A DNA stretch of 64,000 nt from Thermobacillus sp. ZCTH02-B1 (GCF_002159085.1 NZ_LZRU01000035.1:104515-168514), one strand, 5' to 3'. Counted from the first letter of the stretch, positions 27,682-37,314 are shown. Numbers and translations: made by a program. The notes: a model not told the origin generated them from the sequence alone.

Positions 27682-28806
27682 TTACCCGAGTTCTACCGTC
27701 AGGATGATGACGGCGGCCAGCAGGAGCGGCGCGAGCAGGATCACCCAGGCCAACGGCCGGGCGAAGTTCATCGTCCAGCCGATGCCGAACCGCTTCTCGA
27801 GGAACAGCGCGGGGTCGTCGGGATTGAAGTAGAACTGTCCCAGAATCCAGTACCGGTCGTCATCGCGGTTCACCTTGCCGGTCGGCGCCTCGCCGGGCTC
27901 ATCCGGCAGCCGGATGCGGCTCCCGCCCTGCCCCGTCACGAAGCCGAGCCGAATGGCCCAGAGCAGGATGATGGCGACGATCGTCAGGATCGAGGCGAGC
28001 AGGATGCCGGAGTTGAACCCGTAAAGCTGATGGAACGGAATCAGGCCGAACAGCACCGTCATCAGGAAGCCCATCGTCAGGATGAACGCGGACCATTTTC
28101 TCCGGAAGATCAGGTTGCGCTTGAGCGAGCTCCGCGGATGGGAGGCGTCGATTTGCTGCTTGCTCGCGGAGATGCCGTAGTTCACCACGGCGAACGTGGC
28201 GATCATGAAAAGCTGCATCCATACCGGGAAGAGCAGGGTTCCCCAGCTCTTGTCCACCACGTTCGTCGGGGTGCCGTCCAGGCCGTACTGCATGACGATC
28301 CGGTCCGGGAAGGCGTCGTAGTTGACGGCGATGAAGATCGCCGTCGCGGCTGCAACGAGCAGATGGGGAATGAGCCATGCCATCGAATGGGCGCGCCTCT
28401 CCCGGTAGAAATCGGTGTCGACGACCGTCTCCTGCATCGCGAGGGACACGAGGCCGCGCTCCGCCTTCAGCCTCCGCATGCGGAAATGGTACCGCAGATA
28501 CAGAATCAGATGCGCGCCCAGCATGGCGCAGACCACCGACGGCAGCAGCCAGCCGAGATGCCGTTCCGCATCCAGTGACAGGGCGGCGGCGAGGCCGGCG
28601 ATGAGGGCGATCAGGCTGACCAGCCCCGTCACCGTCGCATAGGTCCGGCGCATGCCGGCAATCTCGGGATCGTCGTAATATTTCGCCTCGATCGACACGC
28701 CGAAGCTTTCCGTCCTTCTCGTGAGGTACGGGATGAACGTGATGATCGCGCCGAGCGGCAGCGTCACGACGAGCAGCATGACGATGGCGAATGTATATCC
28801 GTTCAC
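27682..28806 (-). CDS. DUF1648/DUF5808 membrane protein
   Basis: 374 residues with about eight hydrophobic segments. The central PDRIVMQYGLDGTPTNVVDK motif (near residue 185) is typical of DUF1648, and the C-terminal DDRYWILGQFYFNPDDP segment (near 305) of DUF5808. Function is unknown; such proteins commonly sit beside YtrA-type regulators and may sense cell-envelope stress. It starts with GTG at 28806, one base after the regulator's stop, with AAGGAGG upstream. Confidence 0.85.
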   Translation of the reverse strand: MNGYTFAIVMLLVVTLPLGAIITFIPYLTRRTESFGVSIEAKYYDDPEIAGMRRTYATVTGLVSLIALIAGLAAALSLDAERHLGWLLPSVVCAMLGAHLILYLRYHFRMRRLKAERGLVSLAMQETVVDTDFYRERRAHSMAWLIPHLLVAAATAIFIAVNYDAFPDRIVMQYGLDGTPTNVVDKSWGTLLFPVWMQLFMIATFAVVNYGISASKQQIDASHPRSSLKRNLIFRRKWSAFILTMGFLMTVLFGLIPFHQLYGFNSGILLASILTIVAIILLWAIRLGFVTGQGGSRIRLPDEPGEAPTGKVNRDDDRYWILGQFYFNPDDPALFLEKRFGIGWTMNFARPLAWVILLAPLLLAAVIILTVELG

Positions 28807-28807
28807 G

Positions 28808-29200
28808 TCAGGATTCCTCCTTCCGGGTGAATTGCCTGTAAAGGCGTCGGCACACGTCGAGGAAATCGTCCTCCTCCATCCGGCGGCAGACCGCTTCGGC
28901 GACGAACGGTCGCAGCTGCGCCTCGAGCCTGCCGCGGAACGCGTCGTCGGCAGGGGGCATCGGGTCCGGCCGGACGATCGCGCCGCGCTGCCGGTGCACC
29001 TGGATGAACCCTTCCTGCTTCAGATGGGTGTACGCCTTGTTCACGGTGTGCAGGTTGATGCCCAGATCCGCGGCCAGCGCCCGCACCGACGGAAGCGGCT
29101 CCCCGGGCTTGAGCGCGCCGGACGCCATGCCCTCGATGATCTGGTTCGTGAGCTGCACATAGATCGGCACTTCCGACTGGTAATCGATGCGGATCAGCAT
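28808..29200 (-). CDS. GntR-family regulator, YtrA subfamily
   Basis: 130 residues: an N-terminal winged helix-turn-helix (residues 5-75, with VPIYVQLTNQII and LHTVNKAYTHL) and a short two-helix C-terminal tail for dimerisation, the YtrA pattern. I use the ATG at 29200 (MLIRIDYQ), which matches the family start; a GTG lies four codons upstream. It forms an operon with the DUF1648 membrane protein and probably represses itself at the palindrome just upstream. Confidence 0.92.
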   Translation of the reverse strand: MLIRIDYQSEVPIYVQLTNQIIEGMASGALKPGEPLPSVRALAADLGINLHTVNKAYTHLKQEGFIQVHRQRGAIVRPDPMPPADDAFRGRLEAQLRPFVAEAVCRRMEEDDFLDVCRRLYRQFTRKEES

Positions 29201-29226
29201 GTCCGCCACCACCCATCATGCTATAT

Positions 29227-29268
29227 CTGTTATATTCGTAATATAACAGTTAAACGATGAAAAGTAAA
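29227..29268 (-). promoter_or_regulatory. YtrA promoter with overlapping operator
   Basis: Minus-strand TTTACT (29263-29268) and TATATT (29240-29245) are 17 bp apart. A perfect 10-bp inverted repeat, CTGTTATATT-3 bp-AATATAACAG (29227-29249), covers the -10 box and start site. Confidence 0.75.
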
Positions 29269-29324
29269 GCGGCGGGCCTTGACCTGTTGTCTCCTCTTTT
29301 GGTACCGGCCGGATCAATTTTGCT

Positions 29325-29353
29325 TTGAACGCGCGGTTTGCTGTGTGTATAAT
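29325..29353 (+). promoter_or_regulatory. Promoter of the YitT-family gene
   Basis: TTGAAC (29325-29330) and a perfect TATAAT (29348-29353) with 17 bp between them, 64 bp before the start codon. Confidence 0.65.
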
Positions 29354-29416
29354 TTTCATGTCCGCCATTTTACGGTTTGTCCTGCGGGCGAATCTGCATT
29401 GGGGCTGATCGCACAT

Positions 29417-30283
29417 ATGGCTGTTGAGAAGAAGAAGAAAGTGCTGCACGAGGCGCAGCAGCTGCTGATGATCGCCGTCGGGGCCGTCATCGCGGGCATC
29501 GGGCTCGAGCTGTTCCTCGTGCCGAACGACATTCTGGACGGCGGCGTCATCGGCCTGTCGATCATCGCGGCCGCGCTGTTCAAGGTGCCGATGAGCATCT
29601 TCATCGTGCTCTTCAATCTGCCGTTCCTCTACATCGGCTTCCGCAAGCTGGGGCTGCGGTTCACGTTCCACACCCTGTTCGGCGTCGTCATCCTCTCGGC
29701 GGTCACCGCCTACCTGCACCATTTCGAGCCGATCACGGACGACAAGTTCCTGGCCACGATCGTCGGCGCGGTCATCCTCGGCGCGGGCGTCGGCCTCGTC
29801 ATCCGCACCGGCGGCGCGCTGGACGGCACGGAGATTCTCGCCATCCTCGTCAGCAGGAAGAAGCCGGTCTCCGTCGGCCAGTTCATCATGGTCATCAACG
29901 TGTTCATTTTCCTGCTGGCGGCGATGCTCGTCTTCAGCCTGGAGACGGCGATGTACTCCATCATTACGTATTTCATCGCATTCAAGATGATCGACATCGT
30001 CGTCGAGGGCATGGAAGAGATGAAGTCGGTCACGATCATCTCGGACAATCCGGACCCGATCGCGGAGGCGTTGTCCCGGAAGCTCGGCCGGGGCCTGACC
30101 TTCATCTACGGCGAGGGAGCGTTCTCGGGCGAGCGCAAGAAGATCATCTACATCATCGTCAGCCGGATCGAGCTGAGCGACCTGCGCGAGATCGTGTACG
30201 AGCTGGATCCGAGGGCCCTTGTCGCGATCGAGAACATCGCGGAAGTGACCGGCAGCAATTTCCGGAAGAAAGCGGCGCATTGA
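29417..30283 (+). CDS. YitT-family membrane protein
   Basis: 288 residues: five to six membrane segments (YitT/DUF161 domain, residues 10-205, with VPNDILDGGVIG and RTGGALDGTEI) and a soluble C-terminal DUF2179 domain (from about residue 215). Firmicutes carry many paralogs; function is not established. The frame is open further upstream, but homology and the promoter position fit the ATG at 29417. It is divergent from the YtrA-type regulator. Confidence 0.9.
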   Translation: MAVEKKKKVLHEAQQLLMIAVGAVIAGIGLELFLVPNDILDGGVIGLSIIAAALFKVPMSIFIVLFNLPFLYIGFRKLGLRFTFHTLFGVVILSAVTAYLHHFEPITDDKFLATIVGAVILGAGVGLVIRTGGALDGTEILAILVSRKKPVSVGQFIMVINVFIFLLAAMLVFSLETAMYSIITYFIAFKMIDIVVEGMEEMKSVTIISDNPDPIAEALSRKLGRGLTFIYGEGAFSGERKKIIYIIVSRIELSDLREIVYELDPRALVAIENIAEVTGSNFRKKAAH

Positions 30284-30320
30284 TGAACGAAACCTCCGGA
30301 CGCCATCCTTCCCGACGCAG

Positions 30321-30385
30321 CGCAAAAAAATGCACCCGATTTCGGCAGTGGTTTGGTATCGCGCCGAAACAGGTGCATTTTTGCG
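30321..30385. terminator. Bidirectional terminator, long two-stage hairpin
   Basis: Outer arms CGCAAAAA(A)ATGCACC and GGTGCATTTTTGCG and inner arms TTTCGGC / GCCGAAA. A-run left and T-run right allow use in both directions, between the YitT gene and the minus-strand ABC operon. Confidence 0.75.
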
Positions 30386-30539
30386 TTTCGTGGCCGTTTT
30401 TTCGGTTCCCGATGGCGGAGGCTGCGCGTTCGCCCGGATCCCGCGCTTCACACCTCCCCGGTGCATCGGCGATCGCCCGGCATTCCGCCGGCGCCGATCT
30501 TCGGCGCCGGCTCCGGGCTTCGCTCCCCGCAAGGAAGGA

Positions 30540-31403
30540 TTACACGACGCGGATCCGCACGGCCTCCCGGGGCGCGCCGTCCCGCCCGACCCGCGCGATA
30601 CGGATCGCCAGGCGATCCCATACCGCTTCGACCGCGTAACGTTTGTCGAACGTGCGCCAGGTGTTCATGTTGAGCGGATCGTCGAAATCGAGCAGATAAT
30701 CCGCCGGAAAATGCGACCGTCCGCGCTCGGACCCCGTGAACCAGAAATATTCGATCAGCGGCGCGAGCCATTCCCGATCGTCCTTCAGCGGCGAATCCGG
30801 GTCCGCGATCCGGATTTCGTCGGATTCCAGGGCCGGCCGGGGGCCGCCGTCCGCCTCCGGAACCGGCCGATCATCCTCCCGTCCGGCCGCCGGGCCGGAC
30901 GGAGCATGCGCAGGCCCGGCCGGCGCGTTCGCCGATTCGGACGGCGCTGGTCCGATTGCGCCCGGGATGGCGCCCGTCTCCGTTCGGACCGGCGCGCGCG
31001 TCGACCGCCGCTCCGCCGCCTGCCGGCAGGCCTCGAGCCGCTCCCCGAGCCGGTCCGCCGGAATGCCGGCCAACCGGCACGCCGCCGCCAGCCCGTCCGG
31101 TTCCACATCGTCGATGATCACCGGCGGATAAGCCGCCAGCGACTCGATCCGATAGCCGTACCCGTTCATGAAGATATCGCACTTCGCCCCCGCCGGCGCC
31201 GGCCGGATGCCGACGCTCTCCGCGAGCGCGGCGATCTCGTCGTCGCCGAGCCGCCCCAGCGTCATCACGCCGAGGTCCGGCGGCAGTTCACCGTATTCCC
31301 GCACAAAGCCCGTCGTCTGAATCCGTCCCTGCATGGCGCGCCGGTCCCGGGCCAGCACGAGCATGAGCTTGAGCAGCAGCCTGCCGCGTTCGAACGGTTC
31401 CAT
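30540..31403 (-). CDS. Hypothetical protein with low-complexity linker
   Basis: 287 residues. I do not recognise it. Residues 1-110 and about 195-287 look globular, joined by an Ala/Pro/Gly-rich stretch (about 130-190). No signal peptide, membrane segment or known motif. An AAGGGA ribosome site precedes the ATG. It lies 63 bp after the ABC ATPase gene on the same strand and may be the last gene of that operon. The low-complexity linker could inflate its apparent coding character, but both ends read as ordinary protein. Confidence 0.6.
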   Translation of the reverse strand: MEPFERGRLLLKLMLVLARDRRAMQGRIQTTGFVREYGELPPDLGVMTLGRLGDDEIAALAESVGIRPAPAGAKCDIFMNGYGYRIESLAAYPPVIIDDVEPDGLAAACRLAGIPADRLGERLEACRQAAERRSTRAPVRTETGAIPGAIGPAPSESANAPAGPAHAPSGPAAGREDDRPVPEADGGPRPALESDEIRIADPDSPLKDDREWLAPLIEYFWFTGSERGRSHFPADYLLDFDDPLNMNTWRTFDKRYAVEAVWDRLAIRIARVGRDGAPREAVRIRVV

Positions 31404-31466
31404 TCCGTACTTCCCTTCATCCCCGATTCGGCATGCTCCATGATCACCGGGTGCGACGCGACGCGC

Positions 31467-32261
31467 TCACCCGAGCACGATGCGGTCATCGGTCAGCTTG
31501 TGCCCGCTGATCTGTTCGAATTCGCCGAGCAGCCGCTCGACGGTGAGCGTCTTCTTCTTCTCCGAATCGATATCCAGTATGATCCGGCCCTTGTCCATCA
31601 TGATCAGCCGGTTGCCGAGCCGGATGGCCTGCTCCATGTTGTGCGTCACCATCAGCGTCGTCAGCTTCTGCTCCCGGACGATCGTCTCCGTGAGCCGCGT
31701 GATCAGATCCGCGCGGGCCGGGTCGAGCGCCGCCGTGTGCTCGTCCAGCAGCAGGATGCGCGGATTCGTGAACGTCGCCATCAGCAGGCTGAGCGCCTGC
31801 CGTTCGCCGCCCGACAGCAGGCCGACCTTCGCGAACAGCCGGTTCTCGAGCCCGATGCCGAGCCGGGCGAGCTGCTCGCGGAAAAATTCCCGCTTCCGGC
31901 GGGTCACGCCGAACTTCAGCCCCCTCGGCTGCCCCCGTTTCCAGGCCATCGCGAGGTTCTCCTCGATCGTCATGCGCGGCGCGGTGCCCGCCATCGGGTC
32001 CTGGAACACGCGCCCGATGAAGGCGCTGCGTCTGAACTCGGGCATCCGGGTAACGTCCCGGCCGTCGATCACGACCTCGCCCATGTCCGGCTGCAGCGCG
32101 CCGGAAATGACGTTCATGAGCGTCGATTTGCCCGCGCCGTTGCTGCCGATGACGGTCACGAAGTCGCCCGGATTGAGCTGCAGATTGATGCCGGCGAGCG
32201 CCGTTTTTTCATCAACCGAACCCGGATTGAACAGCTTGTAAATGTTCGTCAGCCTGAGCAT
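31467..32261 (-). CDS. ABC transporter ATP-binding protein, TrpZ-like
   Basis: 264 residues with Walker A GSNGAGKS, signature LLSGGERQALS, Walker B ILLLDEHTAALDP and switch VTHNM. This DEHTAALDP form is characteristic of the COG1101 ATPases that pair with COG4120 permeases and COG2984 receptors. Its start codon shares one base with the permease stop (TGATG). It energises an amino-acid-like importer, in streptococci linked to tryptophan (TrpXYZ). Confidence 0.92.
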   Translation of the reverse strand: MLRLTNIYKLFNPGSVDEKTALAGINLQLNPGDFVTVIGSNGAGKSTLMNVISGALQPDMGEVVIDGRDVTRMPEFRRSAFIGRVFQDPMAGTAPRMTIEENLAMAWKRGQPRGLKFGVTRRKREFFREQLARLGIGLENRLFAKVGLLSGGERQALSLLMATFTNPRILLLDEHTAALDPARADLITRLTETIVREQKLTTLMVTHNMEQAIRLGNRLIMMDKGRIILDIDSEKKKTLTVERLLGEFEQISGHKLTDDRIVLG

Positions 32262-33184
32262 CAGCGTCCCTCCGATCCCGCCAGCTCGCGCGAACGCTTC
32301 CGGGCCGTCTTCCGTACCGACCACGCGCGGGACGCCGTCGGCAAGACCAGCGCGATGATGACGATGATGGCCGTGATCAGTTTGACGTCCGACGATTCCA
32401 GCCACTCGACGCGCAGCGCAAGCGCCACGACGATCCGGTAGACGATCGAGCCGAGCACGACCGCGAGCGTCGCGCGGAAGACCGTCTTCGCGCCGAAGAT
32501 CGCCTCGCCGATGATGACGGACGCGAGGCCGATGACGATCATCCCGATCCCCATCGAGATGTCGGCGAAGCCGCCCTGCTGCGCGATGAACGCGCCGGAC
32601 AGCGCCACGAGGCCGTTGGACAGGCTGACGCCGATGATCTTCGTCGTGTCCGTGTTCGCACCGAAGCTGGCGATCATCTTCGCATTGTCCCCGGTCGCCC
32701 GCAGCGCCAGCCCGAGATCCGTCTTGAGGAACGCGTCGAGCAGCAGCTTGATGATCAGGATCACGACCGCGATGACAAGCAGGAGGAGCCATTTCTCATC
32801 CTTGCCGACCCGCGGAAAAATCGTGTCCATTCCGAGCAGCGACACGTTGGGACGGCCCAGAATCCGGAGGTTGATCGAATAGAGCGCGATCATCATCAGG
32901 ATGCCGGACAGGAGGCCGTTGATCTTGCCCTTCGCATGCAGCAGGCCGGTGAGCGCGCCGGCGGCCAGTCCGCCCGCGAACGCCGCCGCCGTCGCCAGCC
33001 ACGGGTGATAGCCGGCGGTGATCAATACCGCGGCGATCGCGCCGCCGGTCGTGAAGCTGCCGTCGACCGTCAGGTCCGGAAAGTCGAGAATGCGGAAGGT
33101 AATGTAGACGCCCAGCGCCATCAGCGCGTACAAGAGCCCCAGTTCCACCGCTCCGGGCATCGAACTCCACAGTGCTCCAAACAT
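32261..33184 (-). CDS. ABC transporter permease, TrpY-like (COG4120)
   Basis: 307 residues with eight to nine hydrophobic segments, related to branched-chain amino acid permeases (FRILDFPDLTVDGSFTTGGA near residue 30, ALRATGDNAKMIASFG near 175). It forms the channel for the receptor at 33249-34355. AGGAGG precedes the ATG. Confidence 0.92.
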   Translation of the reverse strand: MFGALWSSMPGAVELGLLYALMALGVYITFRILDFPDLTVDGSFTTGGAIAAVLITAGYHPWLATAAAFAGGLAAGALTGLLHAKGKINGLLSGILMMIALYSINLRILGRPNVSLLGMDTIFPRVGKDEKWLLLLVIAVVILIIKLLLDAFLKTDLGLALRATGDNAKMIASFGANTDTTKIIGVSLSNGLVALSGAFIAQQGGFADISMGIGMIVIGLASVIIGEAIFGAKTVFRATLAVVLGSIVYRIVVALALRVEWLESSDVKLITAIIVIIALVLPTASRAWSVRKTARKRSRELAGSEGR

Positions 33185-33210
33185 GGTGTTCGTCCTCCTG
33201 ACATACGAAA

Positions 33211-33236
33211 GGAGTGAACGAAAGACCGCTCACTCC
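33211..33236 (-). other. Stem-loop between receptor and permease genes
   Basis: Perfect 7-bp arms GGAGTGA / TCACTCC with a 12-nt loop, followed on the minus strand by TTTCG, 12 bp after the receptor stop. Confidence 0.6.
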
Positions 33237-33248
33237 CGTTGTCGACCG

Positions 33249-34355
33249 TTACTCGATGATGTTGTTCGCCGGATCTTGCACGACAGCCTTCATCTCGTCG
33301 GTCACGGTGATGTTCTGCTCGGCGGCCGCCTTCAGGTTCAGGATAAAGTCAAGTTTGTCCGGGAAGGATACGGGAAGCTCGGACGGCTTCTTGCCGTTCT
33401 TCAGGATCTCGACGGCCATCTGTCCGGCCTGATAACCGTGGTCGTAGTACTTGAACCCGACGGTTGCGAACGCGCCGCGCTCGACCGTGTCGCGGTCGCT
33501 GGAGAAGAACGGGATGTCGTGCTCGTTCGCGACCTGGATGATCGCGTCGACGCCGCTGACGACCGTGTTGTCAAGCGTGATGAAGAACGCGTCGGCCCGG
33601 CCGACCAGCGATTCCGCGGCCTGCTTCACCTCGGACGTGTTCGCGACGGCGGCCCTCACCGTCTGGATGCCGTGCGTCGCGAGCTGCTGCTCGGCGTTCT
33701 CGGCCATGACGACGGCATTCTGCTCGCCCTCGTTGATGATGATGCCGACCGTCTTGACATCCGGGAGATACTCCGCGATGAAGTCCATGAGCTTCCGGAC
33801 GGCTTCCGGGTTCGTATCCGAAGCACCGGTCACGTTGCCGCTCGGCGCTTCCAGATTGTCCACAAGATTCGCGCCCAGCGGATCGGTGACGGCCGCGAAC
33901 AGCACCGGCACATCCTTCACATGCTGCGCCACCGCCTGCGCCGACGGCGTCGCGATCGCCAGCACCAGGTCGTTCGGGTCCGCCGCAATCTTCTGCGCGA
34001 TCGACAGGTTGTTCGTCGGATCGCCCTGCGCGTTGTTGTAGTCAACCGTCAGGTTGACGCCCTCTTCGATGCCGGCGTCCTTCAGCGCCGCCAGGAACCC
34101 TTCGCGGGTCGCGTCCAGCGACGGGTGCTCGACAATCTGGGAAATCGCGATTCGGTACGATTGGCCCGAATCTCCGGAATCGCCGGAGCCTTCGGATTGT
34201 CCCGCATTTCCGGACGATTGCTCCGTGTTGGATCCCGCGGCGCCGGTCGAGTTCGCGCCGTTGCCGGAACCTTCATTGTCTTTTTTGCCCGATCCGCAAG
34301 CGGCCAGCGCGACCGCAAGCAAAACGATCATCAAGAGATGTCCCGCTTTTCTCAT
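33249..34355 (-). CDS. ABC transporter substrate-binding lipoprotein, TrpX-like
   Basis: 368 residues: signal peptide with lipobox (LAAC, Cys20), Gly/Ser/Asn-rich linker to about residue 63, and an ABC_sub_bind domain (COG2984 type, related to Leu/Ile/Val receptors). The frame extends upstream, but the lipoprotein signal begins at the ATG at 34355, preceded by GAGGAG. It is the first gene of the transporter operon and follows TrpB2, which points to tryptophan, indole or a related aromatic ligand. Confidence 0.88.
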   Translation of the reverse strand: MRKAGHLLMIVLLAVALAACGSGKKDNEGSGNGANSTGAAGSNTEQSSGNAGQSEGSGDSGDSGQSYRIAISQIVEHPSLDATREGFLAALKDAGIEEGVNLTVDYNNAQGDPTNNLSIAQKIAADPNDLVLAIATPSAQAVAQHVKDVPVLFAAVTDPLGANLVDNLEAPSGNVTGASDTNPEAVRKLMDFIAEYLPDVKTVGIIINEGEQNAVVMAENAEQQLATHGIQTVRAAVANTSEVKQAAESLVGRADAFFITLDNTVVSGVDAIIQVANEHDIPFFSSDRDTVERGAFATVGFKYYDHGYQAGQMAVEILKNGKKPSELPVSFPDKLDFILNLKAAAEQNITVTDEMKAVVQDPANNIIE

Positions 34356-34437
34356 ATCTCTCACTGCTCCTCGCATGCCCGGACGTTTCGCAAGATTGAA
34401 AACGCTAACATCCATGCAATATGAAGTAACAAAGACT

Positions 34438-34467
34438 ATGATAAAAGGAATATCCGGCGATCGTCAA
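34438..34467 (-). promoter_or_regulatory. Promoter of the TrpXYZ-like operon
   Basis: Minus-strand TTGACG (34462-34467) and TATCAT (34438-34443), 18 bp apart, in a local AT-rich patch. Confidence 0.6.
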
Positions 34468-34533
34468 ATGATATCCTTGGGTGAAATGTTATTAATTTGC
34501 ATTTCGATATCCCATTGTCAGAACCTTGTTCTT

Positions 34534-34595
34534 GCGGCGCCGGCCGGCTTCCGACGAGCGGCCCTTCGACCGTCGGACCTGCCGGCGCCGCTTTT
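34534..34595. other. Large two-stage inverted repeat between trpB2 and receptor
   Basis: Outer arms GCGGCGCCGGC / GCCGGCGCCGC (11 bp) and inner arms TCCGACG / CGTCGGA (7 bp). TTTT follows on the plus strand, but no plus-strand gene ends here; on the minus strand there is no T-tract. It could be an end-stabilising structure for the trpB2 message or an antisense terminator. Confidence 0.5.
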
Positions 34596-34636
34596 ATCCA
34601 GCACAGCCTCTCCGGCGTTCCCGCCAGCCCGGTCCG

Positions 34637-35998
34637 TCACACCACGGGCAGCCGGCTCAGGCTCTCCCGCAGCGCTTCCTCCGAATACGGCACATCCTGC
34701 AGCGCGCCGGACAGATACGACTCGTACGCCGACATGTCGAAATGGCCGTGACCCGACAGATTGAACAGGATGACCCGCTTCTCCCCGGCCTCCTTCGCGC
34801 GCAGCGCCTCGTCGATCGCACCGCGCACCGCGTGCGCCGATTCCGGCGCCGGCAGGAAGCCTTCGGTCCGGGCGAACTGCACGGCCGCCTCGAACACGCG
34901 GGTCTGGTCGTACGCGACCGCCTCGATCAGCCCGTCATGGTAGAGCTGGCTCACGAGCGGCGAGTCGCCGTGATAGCGCAGCCCGCCCGCGTGGATGCCC
35001 GGGGGCATGAACTCGTGGCCGAGCGTGTACATCATGAGGAGCGGCGTCATCTTCGCCACGTCGCCGTAATCGTAAGCGAACGCGCCGCGCGTCAGCGTCG
35101 GGCAGGCCGACGGTTCGACGGCGACGAGGCGGACGTTCCGTCCTTCCGTCAGCTTGTCCTTCAGGAACGGGAACGCGATCCCCGCGAAGTTCGAACCGCC
35201 GCCGCAGCTCGCAAGCACCACGTCGGGATATTCGCCGGCCTTCTCGAGCTGCAGCTTCGCCTCCTGGCCGATGATCGTCTGGTGCAGGCAGACATGGTTC
35301 AGCACACTGCCGAGCGAGTAGTTCGTGTCGTCGCGCTTCGCCGCGTCCTCCACCGCCTCGCTGATCGCGATGCCGAGCGATCCGTTCGAGTCCGGGTCGG
35401 CGGCAAGCACGGCGCGCCCCGCCTCCGTCAGCTCCGAAGGGCTCGCGACGACCGTGGCGCCGAACGCATTCATCAGAATGCGGCGGTACGGCTTCTGGTT
35501 GTAGCTGACCTTCACCATGTAGACCATGCATTCGAGCCCGAAGAACCGGCAGGCCATGCTGATCGACGAACCCCACTGGCCGGCGCCGGTCTCCGTCGTG
35601 AGCCGCCGGATGCCTTCCTTCTTGTTGTAGTAGGCCTGCGGAATCGCGGTGTTGAGCTTGTGGCTGCCCGCCGGGGATACGCCTTCATATTTGTAGTAAA
35701 TGTGCGCCGGCGTATCCAGCTCCTTCTCCAGATTCAGCGCGCGGACGAGCGGCGTCGGGCGCCAGATTTTGTACAGCTCGCGCACCTCCTCCGGAATTTC
35801 GATCCACCGCTCCCGGGACGCCTCCTGCCGGATCAGCTCCATCGGGAAGATCGCCCGGAGATCCTCCGGACCGGCCGGCTTCCCGGTCGCCGGGTTCAGC
35901 GGCGGCTTCGGCGGATTCGGCATGTCCGCCACGATGTTGTACCAGTGCGTCGGAATCTCGCGTTCGGACAGAAGAATTTTCTTCTCGCTCACCGGCAT
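34637..35998 (-). CDS. trpB: Tryptophan synthase beta-like PLP enzyme (TrpB2 type)
   Basis: 453 residues, the length of TrpB2 rather than TrpB1. PLP lysine in GSHKLNTA (about residue 112), glycine-rich phosphate loop GGGSNFAG (about 233) and the TrpB2-type N-terminal extension with PTHWYN. It joins indole and L-serine to tryptophan; TrpB2 enzymes often work without TrpA. AAGGGAG precedes the ATG at 35998. No trpA or other trp gene is near, but a TrpXYZ-like importer follows, so salvage of indole or tryptophan is plausible. Confidence 0.93.
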   Translation of the reverse strand: MPVSEKKILLSEREIPTHWYNIVADMPNPPKPPLNPATGKPAGPEDLRAIFPMELIRQEASRERWIEIPEEVRELYKIWRPTPLVRALNLEKELDTPAHIYYKYEGVSPAGSHKLNTAIPQAYYNKKEGIRRLTTETGAGQWGSSISMACRFFGLECMVYMVKVSYNQKPYRRILMNAFGATVVASPSELTEAGRAVLAADPDSNGSLGIAISEAVEDAAKRDDTNYSLGSVLNHVCLHQTIIGQEAKLQLEKAGEYPDVVLASCGGGSNFAGIAFPFLKDKLTEGRNVRLVAVEPSACPTLTRGAFAYDYGDVAKMTPLLMMYTLGHEFMPPGIHAGGLRYHGDSPLVSQLYHDGLIEAVAYDQTRVFEAAVQFARTEGFLPAPESAHAVRGAIDEALRAKEAGEKRVILFNLSGHGHFDMSAYESYLSGALQDVPYSEEALRESLSRLPVV

Positions 35999-36217
35999 CG
36001 ACTCCCTTGGATCCAGATTTCTGTCAACATTCAACGCGGCGGGCGGGAATTCCTCTCTTGCATCGGTATCCCCGATTGCAGACGGCATTCCGGGACCCGA
36101 ATCCGTTGCTGCCAGCCGTTTTTTGGTTATTGTTAATAGTGAGACCCGGACGCGGGCTGTCCGGTTCCCGGCGAACGACGGCCGCTTGCGGCGGAACGGA
36201 AAGGAGAAGAAGATCGA

Positions 36218-37105
36218 ATGAAACTGGTGACGCTGACGAGAGAAGGCGAGCTCCGGCTGGGCGTAAAGGCGGCGGACGGCATTTTGGACGTGAAGGAAGC
36301 GCTCCGGAGCGTACGCGGCTTTGCCGCCGACGCGCCGACCGATCCGATGGCCGCGATCCGCGCGGGCGATGCCGGAATCGCCGCGCTGGCGCAACTGCTG
36401 GAAGCGTGTCCGGCTTCGGCCGATGCACCGTATTGGGTGGCAGAGGACCGGGTCGAATGGGGGCCCTGCGTGCCCGCGCCGGGCAAAATCATCTGCGTCG
36501 GCGTCAACTATCGCGCGCACGCCGCGGAGATGAACCTGACGCCGCCGGAGACGCCCGTGCTGTTCGGCAAGTTCGCGAACGCGCTGAACGCGCATCTGCG
36601 GCCGGTCCGCGGGACGCATCTGACCGATCAGCTCGATTACGAGGCGGAGCTGTGCGTCGTGATCGGTCGGCGTGCGAGCGGAGTGCGGGAATCCGAGGCA
36701 CTGGATTATGTGTTCGGCTATTGCTGCGCCAACGACATCTCCGCGCGCGACCTGCAGAACCGCACGTCCCAGTGGCTGCTCGGCAAGACGGGCGACGGCT
36801 TTTGCCCGATCGGGCCGTACCTTGTCACCGCGGACGAAGTCGGCGATCCGCAGCGGCTCGCGATCCGCTCGATCGTGAACGGCGAGGTCCGCCAGCAGGC
36901 CGACACGGGTGACATGATCTTCGGCTGCGCCGAACTGATCGCGTACATCTCGCGTTACTTCACGCTCGAGCCCGGCGACATCATTCTGACGGGGACACCC
37001 TCCGGCGTGGCGATGGGGCTGCCCGGAACGCCGTACCTTCGGGCGGGCGACACGGTAACGGTGGAAATCGAGCGCCTCGGCGCGCTGACGAACGGGATCG
37101 CGTGA
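36218..37105 (+). CDS. Fumarylacetoacetate hydrolase family protein
   Basis: 295 residues with a C-terminal FAH domain. Metal ligands appear in DYEAEL (about residue 147-152) and the conserved ANDISARD (about 171) and GTPSGVAMG (about 262) motifs are intact. Family members hydrolyse or decarboxylate 2-oxo acids such as acylpyruvates and oxaloacetate. AAAGGAG precedes the ATG. It is divergent from trpB2. The 37106-37314 stretch downstream holds only an inverted repeat (GGCCGCTG/CAGCGGCC, 37187-37219) without a T-tract. Confidence 0.9.
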   Translation: MKLVTLTREGELRLGVKAADGILDVKEALRSVRGFAADAPTDPMAAIRAGDAGIAALAQLLEACPASADAPYWVAEDRVEWGPCVPAPGKIICVGVNYRAHAAEMNLTPPETPVLFGKFANALNAHLRPVRGTHLTDQLDYEAELCVVIGRRASGVRESEALDYVFGYCCANDISARDLQNRTSQWLLGKTGDGFCPIGPYLVTADEVGDPQRLAIRSIVNGEVRQQADTGDMIFGCAELIAYISRYFTLEPGDIILTGTPSGVAMGLPGTPYLRAGDTVTVEIERLGALTNGIA

Positions 37106-37314
37106 ATGCCGGCCCGGCCGGGTTCCGGCGCTTGAACGGTTCGATGTATCGTCCTGCCGTCAGATCCGGCCCGTGCGGCATGACAAGGCCGCTGACGGTT
37201 CCGCGTTCCGCCAGCGGCCATCCGTGCGCCGCCGAACGGCGGATTTCGCACGTCCGCCCCTTCGGAAACCGGCACCCGGGGGTGACGAAAACCGGCACAT
37301 CCGTAGCCGGCGCA

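Noticed and set aside
25180..28578. 1132-codon plus-strand frame
   Set aside because: Starts inside a permease gene and runs antisense through the serine hydrolase and DUF1648 genes; composition is shadow-like.
35999..36217. T-box or trp leader upstream of trpB2
   Set aside because: No T-box consensus, no run of Trp codons and no terminator-antiterminator pair.
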